A stretch of 64,000 bases of DNA from Vibrio nereis NBRC 15637 (GTDB lineage Bacteria > Pseudomonadota > Gammaproteobacteria > Enterobacterales > Vibrionaceae): the NCBI RefSeq assembly GCF_001591105.1, contig NZ_BCUD01000014.1, forward strand, positions 18,151-82,150, read 5' to 3'. The first letter of the stretch is position 1. Each line of letters starts with the position of its first letter. The translations under genes and the position numbers were made by a program. Positions 29,673 to 40,079 of this stretch are shown here, in pieces. The notes beneath the pieces were generated by a model. It worked only from the letters and a program-made list of their open reading frames with translations, was not told where the DNA came from and made no database searches.

Positions 29673-30557
29673 CTATTGGCACACGTTGCTGAGATCTTCT
29701 TGATCCGCATAGATTTTTAGCGTGATATTTTCACCTGAATGCTCTAGCGAATGAATGTAGTTAAGAACCACGCTGTTGTTTTGTCCGCCCGTGGCAATCA
29801 CTTCGACAGGTGCATACGAGTCGGTATGAGATTCGTTGTAGCGTTTTACGCACTGCTCAATAGATTGAGCCCACATATTGAGGCTTGGGTGGTTGGCGGG
29901 CGTTTTTACGGGCGTGTTGTCATAGACTGCGATTTGACGAAAGCTCGATTTCGCAGGGTTTGTGAACAGCACAACACACAAAGGTAAGAACAATGCGAGT
30001 GCAAGGGATACCTTGGATAGCAGCTTGTTTCGGCAATCTTTGGACGAGCGTTGAGGGGCAGTTTCAGGAGTATCTACTACCGTTTCTGGTTGGGGGGCTG
30101 CTAGAGCCTCACTGATTTCTGGCTCAACTACGGGCTCATCAATGATCTCGGCAGCAACGACAGGTTCTGCTGGTGGCTGATCGTCAGGTTTTGATTCTCC
30201 TTTCATTAAAGGCACTGTTTTTTCTACCGACGAAATGAGCTGATAGCCTCTTTTCGGTACGGTTTTCACAAACTGAGGCGATTTAGTTGAATCGTTGAGC
30301 GACTTTCTCAGTGTGGAAATGGCCTGTGTTAAGCTGGAATCATCCACTTCAAACCCCTGCATACGCCAAACAAAGTCGTGTAAGTCATTACGCGTTATGA
30401 CCTCGCCTGGTTTGTCACACAGTAATCTCAAGATCCGGCTTTCATTGCTGCCTAGATGAATGGTCTCATTATTGTTTTCTTTGTCTACAAGCGAATTCGT
30501 ATTTGGGTCAAAGATAAATTTATTTGCGAGATTGAATTTGGTACCTATATTACTCAT
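29673..30557 (-). CDS. toxR: ToxR, membrane-bound winged-helix regulator
   Basis: 294 residues. Cytoplasmic OmpR/PhoB-type winged helix at about 33-112 (GSNESRILRLLCDKPGEVITR, VDDSSLTQAISTLRK, FVKTVPKRGYQL), then a Pro/Glu-rich linker (115-170), one transmembrane helix (183-199) and a periplasmic domain with Cys236 and Cys293, the disulfide pair at the same positions as in V. cholerae. ToxR controls porin choice and virulence/bile genes. The DNA-binding part is conserved but the linker and N-terminal 30 residues are clearly diverged from the V. parahaemolyticus version as I recall it. Start is ATG 30557. Confidence 0.96.
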   Translation of the reverse strand: MSNIGTKFNLANKFIFDPNTNSLVDKENNNETIHLGSNESRILRLLCDKPGEVITRNDLHDFVWRMQGFEVDDSSLTQAISTLRKSLNDSTKSPQFVKTVPKRGYQLISSVEKTVPLMKGESKPDDQPPAEPVVAAEIIDEPVVEPEISEALAAPQPETVVDTPETAPQRSSKDCRNKLLSKVSLALALFLPLCVVLFTNPAKSSFRQIAVYDNTPVKTPANHPSLNMWAQSIEQCVKRYNESHTDSYAPVEVIATGGQNNSVVLNYIHSLEHSGENITLKIYADQEDLSNVCQ

Positions 30558-30717
30558 CAATTTCAGCCATTTTTATTAGTAGTTTAGCGCTATTTTCAGC
30601 ACGCTCCGTCTTGGAGTAGGCTGTCTAGCTTAGGGGGAGTATCTTCAGCTAGAATTTTGCGAGCCGCAAGGATAGTCAAAATTGAAACAAAAAAACACTG
30701 TTTTTATAACCTTTGAC

Positions 30718-30743
30718 CTTGAATTTACATTTGGCACCCTCAT
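30718..30743 (+). promoter_or_regulatory. Sigma-32-type heat-shock promoter of htpG
   Basis: CTTGAA (-35) and CCCTCAT (-10) are separated by 13 bases, close to the sigma-32 consensus CTTGAAA / CCCCATnT with 11-16 spacing. It lies about 75 bases before htpG, a heat-shock gene. Confidence 0.7.
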
Positions 30744-30820
30744 GTTTACCTGCAGATTCACTTGGTGACGGCCTCACGTTTGTTTGAGGCCAGAGATGTC
30801 ATAGAAGTAATGGAGCAATC

Positions 30821-32725
30821 ATGAGCGATACAATGACACCAAACAAAGAAACTCGTGGCTTTCAATCAGAAGTAAAGCAACTACTTCATTTAATGATTCA
30901 CTCTCTTTACTCCAATAAAGAGATCTTCCTACGCGAGCTGATTTCAAACGCATCTGACGCCTCAGATAAACTGCGCTTCCAGGCGCTGTCTCACCCTGAA
31001 TTGTATCAAGGTGACGCTGATCTGGGTGTTAAGCTTTCTTTCGACGAAGCAGCCAATACGCTAACGATCTCTGATAACGGTATTGGCATGAGCCGAGATG
31101 ACGTGATCGAACATTTAGGTACAATTGCGAAATCAGGTACTGCTGAATTTTTCTCTAAATTATCAGAAGACCAATCCAAAGATTCCCAGTTGATCGGTCA
31201 GTTTGGTGTCGGTTTCTACTCGGCCTTTATCGTGGCTGACGCGGTAACAGTACGTACTCGTGCTGCTGGTTTATCTGCTGACCAAGCGGTTCAATGGCAT
31301 TCTTCAGGTGAAGGCGAATACACCATTGAGAGCATCTCAAAAGAGTCTCGCGGTACTGACATCATCCTTCACATGCGTGAAGACGGTAAAGAGTTCCTAA
31401 ATGAGTGGCGTCTTCGTGATGTTATCAGCAAGTACTCTGATCATATCGGCATTCCTGTTTCAATTCAGACCGCAGAACGTGACGAAGAAGGCAAAGAAAC
31501 GGGCGAGAAAAAGTGGGAGAAAATCAACAAAGCTCAAGCACTTTGGACGCGTAACAAGTCGGATATCTCTGAAGAAGAGTACCAAGAATTTTATAAACAC
31601 GTTTCGCATGATTTTGCAGATCCACTGACGTGGAGCCACAACCGTGTGGAAGGTAAGAACGATTACACCAGCTTGCTTTACATCCCAGCAAAAGCGCCAT
31701 GGGATATGATGAACCGCGACCACAAATCAGGTCTTAAACTGTATGTTCAGCGCGTGTTTATTATGGATGACGCAGAGCAATTCATGCCGTCTTACCTACG
31801 TTTTGTACGTGGTCTGATAGATTCAAACGACCTGCCATTGAACGTTTCTCGTGAGATCCTTCAAGACAACAAAGTCACTCAATCGTTACGCAATGCATGT
31901 ACTAAGCGTGTGCTGACCATGCTTGAGCGCATGGCGAAGAATGACGAAGAGAAATATCAGTCATTCTGGAAAGAGTTTGGTCTCGTGATGAAAGAAGGCC
32001 CTGCAGAGGACATGAGCAACAAAGAGAAAGTTGCTGGCCTACTGCGTTTTGCCTCTACAGAAGTGGACTCTGCAGAACAAACGGTTAGCTTGGCGTCTTA
32101 TGTTGAACGTATGAAAGAAGGTCAGGATAAGATTTACTACCTGACAGCAGATAGCTACGCAGCCGCTAAGAACAGCCCACACTTAGAGCAGTTCAAGGCC
32201 AAAGGCATTGAAGTCGTTCTGATGTACGACCGCATTGATGAGTGGTTGATGAACTACCTGACAGAATTTGACGGTAAGCAGTTCCAGTCTATTACAAAAG
32301 CGGGTCTGGACCTTAGCAAGTTTGAAGACGAAGCGGAAAAAGAGAAGCAGAAAGAAACTGAAGAAGAGTTCAAATCTGTTGTTGAGCGCACTCAGGCTTA
32401 CCTCGGTGACCGAGTGAAAGAAGTACGCACAACGTTCAAACTGGCGACAACGCCTGCAGTGGTCGTGACCGATGATTTTGAGATGGGCACACAAATGGCG
32501 AAATTGCTTGAAGCAGCAGGCCAGGCGGCACCAGAAGTGAAATACATCTTTGAAATTAACCCTGAACATGAAATGGTGAAACGTATGGCTGATGAAGCCG
32601 ACGAAGAGGCATTTGGCCGCTGGGTTGAGGTTCTGCTTGGTCAGGCCATGCTGGCAGAGCGCGGCTCTTTGGCGGATCCATCACAGTTCTTAGGGGCGGT
32701 AAATTCGCTTTTGACTAAGGGCTAA
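30821..32725 (+). CDS. htpG: Hsp90 chaperone HtpG
   Basis: 634-residue bacterial Hsp90. N-terminal GHKL ATPase domain with [42 protein letters not shown] and [15 protein letters not shown]; middle domain with the catalytic arginine ([19 protein letters not shown]); C-terminal dimerisation domain. Length matches E. coli (624) and V. cholerae. A sigma-32 promoter precedes it and it diverges from toxR as in other vibrios. TGGAGCAATC before the ATG is a good ribosome-binding site. Confidence 0.98.
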   Translation: MSDTMTPNKETRGFQSEVKQLLHLMIHSLYSNKEIFLRELISNASDASDKLRFQALSHPELYQGDADLGVKLSFDEAANTLTISDNGIGMSRDDVIEHLGTIAKSGTAEFFSKLSEDQSKDSQLIGQFGVGFYSAFIVADAVTVRTRAAGLSADQAVQWHSSGEGEYTIESISKESRGTDIILHMREDGKEFLNEWRLRDVISKYSDHIGIPVSIQTAERDEEGKETGEKKWEKINKAQALWTRNKSDISEEEYQEFYKHVSHDFADPLTWSHNRVEGKNDYTSLLYIPAKAPWDMMNRDHKSGLKLYVQRVFIMDDAEQFMPSYLRFVRGLIDSNDLPLNVSREILQDNKVTQSLRNACTKRVLTMLERMAKNDEEKYQSFWKEFGLVMKEGPAEDMSNKEKVAGLLRFASTEVDSAEQTVSLASYVERMKEGQDKIYYLTADSYAAAKNSPHLEQFKAKGIEVVLMYDRIDEWLMNYLTEFDGKQFQSITKAGLDLSKFEDEAEKEKQKETEEEFKSVVERTQAYLGDRVKEVRTTFKLATTPAVVVTDDFEMGTQMAKLLEAAGQAAPEVKYIFEINPEHEMVKRMADEADEEAFGRWVEVLLGQAMLAERGSLADPSQFLGAVNSLLTKG

Positions 32726-32741
32726 TAGCTCAAAAGGTTCG

Positions 32742-32768
32742 AAAAGCTCGCAATATGCGGGCTTTTTG
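32742..32768 (+). terminator. htpG terminator
   Basis: A 10-base-pair stem AAAAGCTCGC/GCGGGCTTTT (one G-T) with a short loop, then TTGATTT. Confidence 0.75.
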
Positions 32769-32855
32769 ATTTATTTGCGTTCATCGTGAATAAAAAGTGA
32801 AAAACTGGCGGCTAAGTGTGAGTGTTTAAGCATTCTTTAGTCGTAGTTCGCGCTT

Positions 32856-32868
32856 CAATGTAACATTG
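32856..32868. promoter_or_regulatory. Small palindrome in the adk promoter region
   Basis: CAATGT-A-ACATTG is a perfect 6+1+6 inverted repeat located just upstream of a TATGATAGAAT -10-like element in the htpG-adk gap. Possible operator; no known regulator matched. Confidence 0.35.
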
Positions 32869-32947
32869 TATGATAGAATGCAATCTTGAAACGAAGCGGA
32901 CAGGTGTGTAATGTGCACGCCTGTTTTATTGTGAACTGTTTAAACAG

Positions 32948-33013
32948 TTATACCGAAACTTACCGTGAGCTAAGCCATCATTGATTGGCAGGCAATAGTG
33001 AGCTTCGGTATAA
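32948..33013 (+). repeat. Inverted repeat enclosing the adk leader
   Basis: TTATACCGAA at 32948-32957 and its exact complement TTCGGTATAA at 33004-33013, separated by 46 bases, just upstream of the adk ribosome-binding site (AGAGGAT). Together with the terminator at 32742 it accounts for most of the 315-base gap between htpG and adk; the rest shows no gene. Confidence 0.55.
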
Positions 33014-33685
<672 letters not shown>

Positions 33686-33742
33686 TCGAGGGCTCAATTA
33701 TTTGAGCAACTCTTCGAGTAAGTTTGAAAGTTTGTTATAGTG

Positions 33743-33770
33743 AAGGCGGCCCTGATGGGTCGCTTTTTTT
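33743..33770 (+). terminator. adk terminator
   Basis: A stem AAGGCGGCCC/GGGTCGCTTT (with a G-T pair), loop TGAT, then a run of Ts. Confidence 0.82.
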
Positions 33771-33837
33771 ATGCTTACATATTGATTCACAACGGTGATC
33801 TTACCTAGATAACCACATTAAGTGTCGATAGGATTCT

Positions 33838-34794
33838 ATGCAAAACGATAAAAAACAGGGCGTGTTATTGGTTAACTTAGGCACGCCAGATGAACCCACT
33901 GCACCTGCGGTAAAACGTTTCCTAAGCCAGTTTTTACATGACAAACGCGTCGTAGATATGACTCGATGGTTATGGTGTCCACTTTTGCATGGCGCAATTC
34001 TTCCTATTCGTGCTCCGAAAGTTGCCAAGTTGTATCAATCGGTATGGATGGATGACGGCTCTCCATTGATGGTGTATTCAAAGCGCCAGGTAGAAAAGCT
34101 GAGAAAACGTGTGGATATGCCTGTTGAACTAGGGATGACTTACGGTAACCCAAGCCTTCAAGCTGGCGTAGAAGCGTTGCTCGCGCAAGGCGTGGAAGAA
34201 GTCATCGTATTGCCGTTATACCCGCAATATTCAGGGACAACGACAGCCGCAGTGTCTGATGGCCTGACGAAAGCGTTTAAAAATATTCCGGTGATGCCTG
34301 CTTATCGGTTTATTCGTGATTACCACGATCACCCGTTGTACATTAAAGCATTGGCAGAAAGCGTAAAACGTGTCTGGGAGCAGAAAGGCAAAGGCGATTA
34401 CTTGCTTTGCTCATACCATGGCATCCCCAAGCGTTACGCTGACAATGGTGATATTTACCCTAATCATTGTGATAGGACCACTACACTACTGGCGCGTGAA
34501 CTGGGTTTAGAGCCGAATCAGATTGGCATGACATACCAATCTCGCTTTGGTCGAGAAGAGTGGTTGCAGCCATACACCGATAAAACGTTAGAAACTTTGC
34601 CTGGCAAGGGCATAAAGAATCTAGACATTATGTCACCGGCCTTCTCTTCTGATTGTTTGGAAACGTTAGAAGAGATTTCTGAAGAATGTCGAGAGATATT
34701 CATGGAGAATGGGGGAAGCCGCTTTAACTTTATCCCATGTTTGAACGATGATGATCTTCATATCGAAATGATGGCTGAGCTGATTAAAAGCTAG
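33838..34794 (+). CDS. hemH: Ferrochelatase
   Basis: 318 residues; inserts Fe2+ into protoporphyrin IX, the last step of heme synthesis. Family signatures: [18 protein letters not shown] at the N-terminus, [14 protein letters not shown], the active-site histidine in SYHGIPKRY (about 195), and the acidic [16 protein letters not shown] motif (about 262-278). The order adk-hemH is conserved in gamma-proteobacteria. A hairpin that may work in both directions follows. Confidence 0.97.
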   Translation: MQNDKKQGVLLVNLGTPDEPTAPAVKRFLSQFLHDKRVVDMTRWLWCPLLHGAILPIRAPKVAKLYQSVWMDDGSPLMVYSKRQVEKLRKRVDMPVELGMTYGNPSLQAGVEALLAQGVEEVIVLPLYPQYSGTTTAAVSDGLTKAFKNIPVMPAYRFIRDYHDHPLYIKALAESVKRVWEQKGKGDYLLCSYHGIPKRYADNGDIYPNHCDRTTTLLARELGLEPNQIGMTYQSRFGREEWLQPYTDKTLETLPGKGIKNLDIMSPAFSSDCLETLEEISEECREIFMENGGSRFNFIPCLNDDDLHIEMMAELIKS

Positions 34795-34812
34795 TTTATA
34801 TCGGCTAATACT

Positions 34813-34840
34813 ATTAAGGGCTGCCTGTGCAGCCCTTAAT
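34813..34840. terminator. Hairpin between convergent hemH and the copG-like gene
   Basis: A perfect 12-base-pair stem (ATTAAGGGCTGC with GCAGCCCTTAAT) and loop CTGT. There is no long T-run on either strand, but the position between convergent stops supports a shared terminator. Confidence 0.6.
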
Positions 34841-34862
34841 GCGTAATATTTATTTCTGTGTA

Positions 34863-35303
34863 TTATTTGCTGTCGTAATGACGGTATTCAAACACTTGAC
34901 CCTTGTCATTGAAAGCGTACACAGAAAACTCATCTTTCTTATCGCCATACTCCATACCCGGCGAGCCCATAGGCATCCCCGGAACAGCTAGACCAATTGC
35001 GTTTTTAGGCGGGTTTTCTAAGAATGCTTTGATATCTTCCGCTGGGATATGTCCTTCGAAAACGTAACCATCGATTTGTGCGGTATGGCATGACGCCAGC
35101 TCAGGAGTGATCCCAAGTTCCTGCTTTATCGGGTTCATGTTTTTATGTAATTCTTCTTGCACATTAAAACCTGCTTCTTGCATATGCTTTGTCCACTCTG
35201 TACAACAGCCGCAGTAAGGTGACTTGTGATTCAGCACATCCGCAGCAACCGCAGGGCCAGACAACAACATAAACGTTGCTAAGGATAAAATGGTTTTATT
35301 CAT
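34863..35303 (-). CDS. Periplasmic DUF411 copper-resistance protein (CopG-like)
   Basis: 146 residues. A signal peptide ending in GPAVAA precedes the DUF411 thioredoxin-like fold with the CxCC cluster (KSPYCGCCTEW, about residues 31-34), a further cysteine in LASCHTAQIDGYVFEGHIPA and a methionine-rich VPGMPMGSPGMEYG segment, as in V. cholerae CopG, which binds a copper cluster and works with CopA. It lies 8 bases after copA on the same strand. An in-frame first ATG with a normal signal peptide supports the start. Confidence 0.9.
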   Translation of the reverse strand: MNKTILSLATFMLLSGPAVAADVLNHKSPYCGCCTEWTKHMQEAGFNVQEELHKNMNPIKQELGITPELASCHTAQIDGYVFEGHIPAEDIKAFLENPPKNAIGLAVPGMPMGSPGMEYGDKKDEFSVYAFNDKGQVFEYRHYDSK

Positions 35304-35311
35304 AATGACCT

Positions 35312-38023
35312 CTATGAGTGTATTTCTGTTTTAAATAATCTTAGTCTATTCGCATTGCTTACGACGGTAATCGATGACAGTGCCATCGCTGCCCCGGCGA
35401 CGACTGGGCTCAATAAAAAGCCAAATGCCGGGTAAAGAACACCAGCTGCGATGGGGATCCCCAGTGAGTTGTAAACAAAGGCTCCAAATAAGTTTTGCTT
35501 CATATTTTTTACCGTTGCCTTAGAGAGTTCTATTGCTCTCACGACGGCAAGAGGAGAGGAGTTGAGTAAAGTCATCTGAGCGCTTTCTATCGCGACATCA
35601 CTGCCGCTGCCCATAGCAATACCGATATCCGCTAAGGCGAGTGCAGGAGCGTCATTCACCCCATCTCCGATCATCGCTACGCAAGCATCTTGAGATTTGA
35701 GTGCCTGAATATGAGCGGCTTTTTCATCGGGCAACACTTCAGAAATCACTTGCTCAATCCCAAGTTGTTTGGCAATAGCATTAGCTACGTGTTGGTTATC
35801 ACCAGTGAGCATGACGGTTTTGATCTGCATGCTTTTCAGTGCTGCGATCGCTTGTTTGGCGTCTTCTTTAATTGAATCGGCAATCGCGATAGCACCAATA
35901 ACTTCGTTGTCTACTGCGATCAGAATAGGGGTCGAGGCATGAGCTTGATACTGCTCAACCACTGAGTCGACTTTGGACAAATCCCAGTTTTGTTTTTTCG
36001 CATATCCAAGGGAAGTGGCTGATACTGTGTTATTTTGGAACTGCCCGAGTACACCTTGCCCACGTAAGTTTTCGAATTTGCTCACTTCCGCAAACACGAC
36101 GCCTTTCGCTTTGGCTTGATTAACAATCGCTTTTGCTAATGGGTGCTCGGAGTGCTGCTCTATACCTGCTGCTAAAGCCAGAAGTTCATCTTCGTTGCCA
36201 TCTAGCGCAAAAAGGTTTTGTACCTCAGGTTTGCCTTGGGTCAATGTCCCTGTCTTGTCGAACACCACCATATCCAGTTTGCTGGCGCTTTGAAGTACAT
36301 CAGCATCTTTAATCAGAATACCCATTTCGGCTGCTTTACCAATCCCAACGGTCACGGAGAGTGGGGTCGCGAGTCCGAGCGCACATGGGCACGCGATGAT
36401 TAATACTGTGGTTGAGACAACCAGCATATAACTGGCTTTCGGGTCTGGGCCAACCATAAACCAGATCGCGGCGGATAAAAGAGCAATAGCCACCACAACG
36501 GGGACGAAGACCGCCGAGATTTGGTCAGCCAGCTTGGCAATGGCGGGTTTACTGCTTTGAGCTTCTCTTACCATTTTGATGATCCGAGAGAGCATCGTAT
36601 TGCTACCGATCCCAGTCGCTTCAATCACTAAGCTGCCATCTTGGTTAAGCGTACCTGCGGAAACCGCATCATTGGTTTGCTTGTAAACAGGGACGGGCTC
36701 GCCAGTAAGCATGGACTCATCAATATAGGAGTGACCCGAAATCACTTTACCGTCAACGGGAGCCTTCTCACCGGGTTTGATGCGTAGTTGCATTCCTAGT
36801 GTGATGCTGTCGATATGAATGGTCACATCGCCTTGTTCAGTAACCTGCGTGGCCTCGTTGGGTTGCAGGTTAATGAGGGCTTGCAGAGAGCGCGTCGTTT
36901 TGGCTTTGGCTTTGGCTTCAATGTAGTGGCCGAGAGAAATCAAACCAATGATCATCGCGCTGGCTTCAAAGTAAACGTGGCGAGAGGCTTCGGGGAACCA
37001 ATGTGGAAACGCGACAACTAACATAGAGAAAAGCCACGCAGCCCCTGTACCCAAGGCGACTAACGTATCCATGGTGGCACGTTTATGGGTCAGTGCTTGC
37101 CAGGCGTTAACAAAAAAGCTTTTACCCGCAGTGGCTAGTAGAGCCAAACAAACTAGTCCTATTACGCCCCAAGCTAACTGGTCTGAGCCATTGCGGATCA
37201 TCATGTTGCCGCCAGCCATGCCCCAAACCATAAGCGGAGCACCAACAGCAATGCCAGCCCAAGCACTTTTCTTGTGGTAGCTCTGAGTTTTAATTTGTTG
37301 CTCAAGCTGTCTTTGTTGTTGTGTTTGAGGATCGTCAATCACTTCGGCTTGATAGCCAGCGGCTTTAACCGCGCCAAGAAGGGCTTCAGCCACTTCAGGC
37401 GCAACTGAATCAGAAAAGACCAAAGCACTTTGCTCTGCCAAACTCACTTGTGCACGTGTGACTTCGGGAATGCTTGTTAACGCTTTTTCGACCGAAGAGA
37501 CACAACTCGCGCACGTCATGCCTGATAGTACTAGGTGTATTGTTTTCTCATCGCTGACTTGATGCTGTTCGCTATTGGTTACTGGCTCAGACGGCTGCGT
37601 ATCCGCTAGATCTTCTTGTGTGTTTGGTGTTGGCGAAGAGGCTTGCTCATCAGCCTTGTAACCGCACTCTGCAACAAGCGCTTTAATTTCCTCTGCTGAT
37701 AGTAGGGTCGAAACAGTAAGCTCTGTTTTCGACACGTCGAATTCACCAATTGACGGACTCTCTTCAAGCTGCGACTTTAATTTATTGACACACTTGCCAC
37801 AGTTAAGCCCTGACAAATAGAAATGGTGTTTATAACCAGCTTGATAACTAAGTTCACTAATGGATTTTTCTAGTTCTGCAAATGTGCTGTCGCTTTCTAA
37901 CACGATTTGAGTAGGGGATAGCTCTTGAATCAAAACATGATGTTTAGATAAGAGCTCACGTTCCACTTTTCTTGCACATCCCATGCAATTTAAGCCTGAT
38001 AGTGGAATATCGAACTGATACAT
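35312..38023 (-). CDS. copA: Copper-exporting P-type ATPase CopA
   Basis: 903 residues. Three N-terminal heavy-metal-binding domains: GLNCMGC (Cys13, Cys16), GLNCGKC near 78-84 and GMTCASC near 170-176. Then eight membrane segments, the actuator TGE (DESMLTGEPVPV), the ion-binding CPC (IIACPCALGLATPLSV), the phosphorylation site DKTGTLTQGKPE and hinge GDGVNDAPALALADIG. Exports Cu(I) from cytoplasm to periplasm. ATG 38023 is chosen over an in-frame TTG at 38029 because AGAGGG sits 8 bases before it. A CueR-type promoter lies upstream. Confidence 0.97.
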   Translation of the reverse strand: MYQFDIPLSGLNCMGCARKVERELLSKHHVLIQELSPTQIVLESDSTFAELEKSISELSYQAGYKHHFYLSGLNCGKCVNKLKSQLEESPSIGEFDVSKTELTVSTLLSAEEIKALVAECGYKADEQASSPTPNTQEDLADTQPSEPVTNSEQHQVSDEKTIHLVLSGMTCASCVSSVEKALTSIPEVTRAQVSLAEQSALVFSDSVAPEVAEALLGAVKAAGYQAEVIDDPQTQQQRQLEQQIKTQSYHKKSAWAGIAVGAPLMVWGMAGGNMMIRNGSDQLAWGVIGLVCLALLATAGKSFFVNAWQALTHKRATMDTLVALGTGAAWLFSMLVVAFPHWFPEASRHVYFEASAMIIGLISLGHYIEAKAKAKTTRSLQALINLQPNEATQVTEQGDVTIHIDSITLGMQLRIKPGEKAPVDGKVISGHSYIDESMLTGEPVPVYKQTNDAVSAGTLNQDGSLVIEATGIGSNTMLSRIIKMVREAQSSKPAIAKLADQISAVFVPVVVAIALLSAAIWFMVGPDPKASYMLVVSTTVLIIACPCALGLATPLSVTVGIGKAAEMGILIKDADVLQSASKLDMVVFDKTGTLTQGKPEVQNLFALDGNEDELLALAAGIEQHSEHPLAKAIVNQAKAKGVVFAEVSKFENLRGQGVLGQFQNNTVSATSLGYAKKQNWDLSKVDSVVEQYQAHASTPILIAVDNEVIGAIAIADSIKEDAKQAIAALKSMQIKTVMLTGDNQHVANAIAKQLGIEQVISEVLPDEKAAHIQALKSQDACVAMIGDGVNDAPALALADIGIAMGSGSDVAIESAQMTLLNSSPLAVVRAIELSKATVKNMKQNLFGAFVYNSLGIPIAAGVLYPAFGFLLSPVVAGAAMALSSITVVSNANRLRLFKTEIHS

Positions 38024-38054
38024 AATCAAAGCCCTCTGACGATAACTGTCATTG

Positions 38055-38085
38055 AGAATAAACCTTGACTCAAGGGTAAGGTCAA
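38055..38085 (-). promoter_or_regulatory. CueR-type copper promoter of copA
   Basis: On the minus strand TTGACC (-35) and TATTCT (-10) are 19 bases apart, the long spacing typical of MerR-family promoters. The spacer holds a dyad, ACCTT...AAGGT (38062-38082), as in the E. coli copA operator as I recall it. The regulator gene itself is not in this window. Confidence 0.8.
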
Positions 38086-38258
38086 GCTTGAAACATAATA
38101 TTAGAGTAAGTGGCGGGGTAGCTATGGCGCGTGACTTTGTTTTTAACTTGGAAAACCTATCAATGACGGATTGTAGATTTGCATATCGGTGCTAAAATAA
38201 CGCGCAATTTTTAGCATCGTTACACGGTGCTGTCATTTAGACAATCAAGGTATTTTAC

Positions 38259-39686
38259 ATGACGGTTAAAACTCGTTTTGCTCCTAGCCCTACAGGCTAC
38301 CTTCACGTTGGCGGTGCGCGTACAGCACTTTACTCATGGTTATTCGCTAAAAGTCAGGGTGGTGAATTCGTTCTGCGTATCGAAGATACGGATTTGGAGC
38401 GTAACTCTCAGGAAGCGGTAGATGCGATCCTAGAAGGTATGAAATGGTTAGGCATGGAGTGGGATGAAGGTCCTTATTTCCAATCAAAACGCTTTGACCG
38501 TTACAACGAAGTCATTGAAAAGCTGCTTGCTGAAGACAAAGCATACAAATGTTATGCACCTAAAGAGCTGCTTGAAGAAATTCGTGCAGAGCAAGAAGCA
38601 AACAAAGAAATGCCTCGTTACGATGCGAATCACCCGAAAATCGTAGCGGCAAATGCGGCTGCGAAAGAAGGTGACCCTTGTGTCGTTCGTTTCCGCAACC
38701 CAAAACAAGGTAGCGTGGTTTTTGACGATCAGATCCGTGGTCGTATCGAAATCAGCAACGAACAGATGGACGACCTGATTATTCGTCGTACCGATGGCGC
38801 ACCAACTTACAACTTCGTTGTGGTTGTCGATGACTGGGATATGGGCATTACGCACGTTGTTCGTGGTGAAGACCATATCAATAACACACCACGTCAGATC
38901 AACATTTATGAAGCGTTAGGTGCACCCGTACCAACATTTGCACACTGTGCCATGATCCTTGGTGACGACGGTGCGAAGCTTTCGAAGCGTCACGGCGCTG
39001 TATCGGTAATGCAATATCGCGACGAAGGTTACTTACCAAACGCACTAAACAACTATCTAGTGCGTTTGGGTTGGTCTCACGGTGACCAAGAAATCTTCTC
39101 TCAAGAAGAAATGATCGAACTGTTCAGCCTAAATGCAATTTCTAAATCTGCTTCAGCGTTTAACACTGAAAAACTACTGTGGCTAAACAACCACTACATC
39201 AAAACATCAGAACCAGAGTATGTTGCTAAGCACCTTCAATGGCACCTAGATCAGCAGAACCTGAATGTAGAAAATGGCCCGGCGCTAACAGAAGTGATCA
39301 AGCTAGTAGGTGAGCGTTGTAATACCCTTATTGAGCTTGCTGAGCAGATCCGCTACTTCTACGAAGACTTCTCGGAGTTTGAAGCAGGTGCAGCTAAGAA
39401 GCACTTACGCGGTGTAGCCAAGCAGCCACTAGAGCTAGCTTTAGCGAAAGCCGAAGCGCTTCAAGACTGGACAACAGACAGCATTAAACAAGGTGTTATC
39501 GCAGCAGTGTGTGAAGAACTAGAAATCGGCATGGGTAAAATCGGTATGCCACTTCGTGTTGCTGTAACTGGTGGTGGCCAGTCACCATCTGTTGATGCGG
39601 TGATGGAACTCGTTGGGAAAGAACGTGTTATCGCTCGTATCAAGATGGCGCTAGAGTTTATCGCAGAGCGCGAAGCAAACGCGTAA
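38259..39686 (+). CDS. gltX: Glutamyl-tRNA synthetase
   Basis: 475-residue class I synthetase charging tRNA-Glu. ATP-binding HIGH-type motif [16 protein letters not shown] near residues 12-27, KMSKS-type motif [13 protein letters not shown] near 235-247, and the [31 protein letters not shown]ossmann core. Length equals the family norm. The preceding TTACATG has a weak ribosome-binding site (CAAGGTATTTTAC). A strong terminator follows. Confidence 0.98.
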   Translation: MTVKTRFAPSPTGYLHVGGARTALYSWLFAKSQGGEFVLRIEDTDLERNSQEAVDAILEGMKWLGMEWDEGPYFQSKRFDRYNEVIEKLLAEDKAYKCYAPKELLEEIRAEQEANKEMPRYDANHPKIVAANAAAKEGDPCVVRFRNPKQGSVVFDDQIRGRIEISNEQMDDLIIRRTDGAPTYNFVVVVDDWDMGITHVVRGEDHINNTPRQINIYEALGAPVPTFAHCAMILGDDGAKLSKRHGAVSVMQYRDEGYLPNALNNYLVRLGWSHGDQEIFSQEEMIELFSLNAISKSASAFNTEKLLWLNNHYIKTSEPEYVAKHLQWHLDQQNLNVENGPALTEVIKLVGERCNTLIELAEQIRYFYEDFSEFEAGAAKKHLRGVAKQPLELALAKAEALQDWTTDSIKQGVIAAVCEELEIGMGKIGMPLRVAVTGGGQSPSVDAVMELVGKERVIARIKMALEFIAEREANA

Positions 39687-39707
39687 CTCTTCTTTGTGAG
39701 TAATATT

Positions 39708-39737
39708 AAGCCGCAGTGTAACGCTGCGGCTTTTTTG
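39708..39737 (+). terminator. gltX terminator
   Basis: AAGCCGCAG and CTGCGGCTT form a 9-base-pair stem with a 7-base loop, followed by a run of Ts. Confidence 0.9.
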
Positions 39738-40079
39738 TATCTCATTATTAAGCTTAAAGGCTTACCTGTCTCATATTGCTTCGCTCAATATCTCCATTCC
39801 CTCTTTATTCTCCAATGATATTTGTGATATTCACTGAAGATTCTCTGATAAACACCTAACTATAACTTGACATAACTGCTCTTTTATAAAAATTAAAACG
39901 GTTTATAGTTCCCCTGTCGGCTGCAACAAGTCACAGTAAGCTTGTTGCACTAGGGAGTTGTCACAGCAGGAAGTGCCTATAGACGCATCATTTGGATACT
40001 ACATGGTTTGTTTATATGGTGGATGAAATATTCATACCTAAGCTGACTTAATAATTAAATAATCCAAGAGGAAGTAATA
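39738..40079. other. Long leader of the first OmpA-family gene
   Basis: About 340 bases, no gene supported. It holds a 9-base-pair hairpin (TGCAACAAG...CTTGTTGCA, 39922-39949, 10-base loop) and a TTGACA at 39867 without a well-spaced -10. The ribosome-binding site AAGAGGAAG precedes the ATG. Vibrio ompA leaders are known sRNA targets; none was identified here. Confidence 0.5.
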
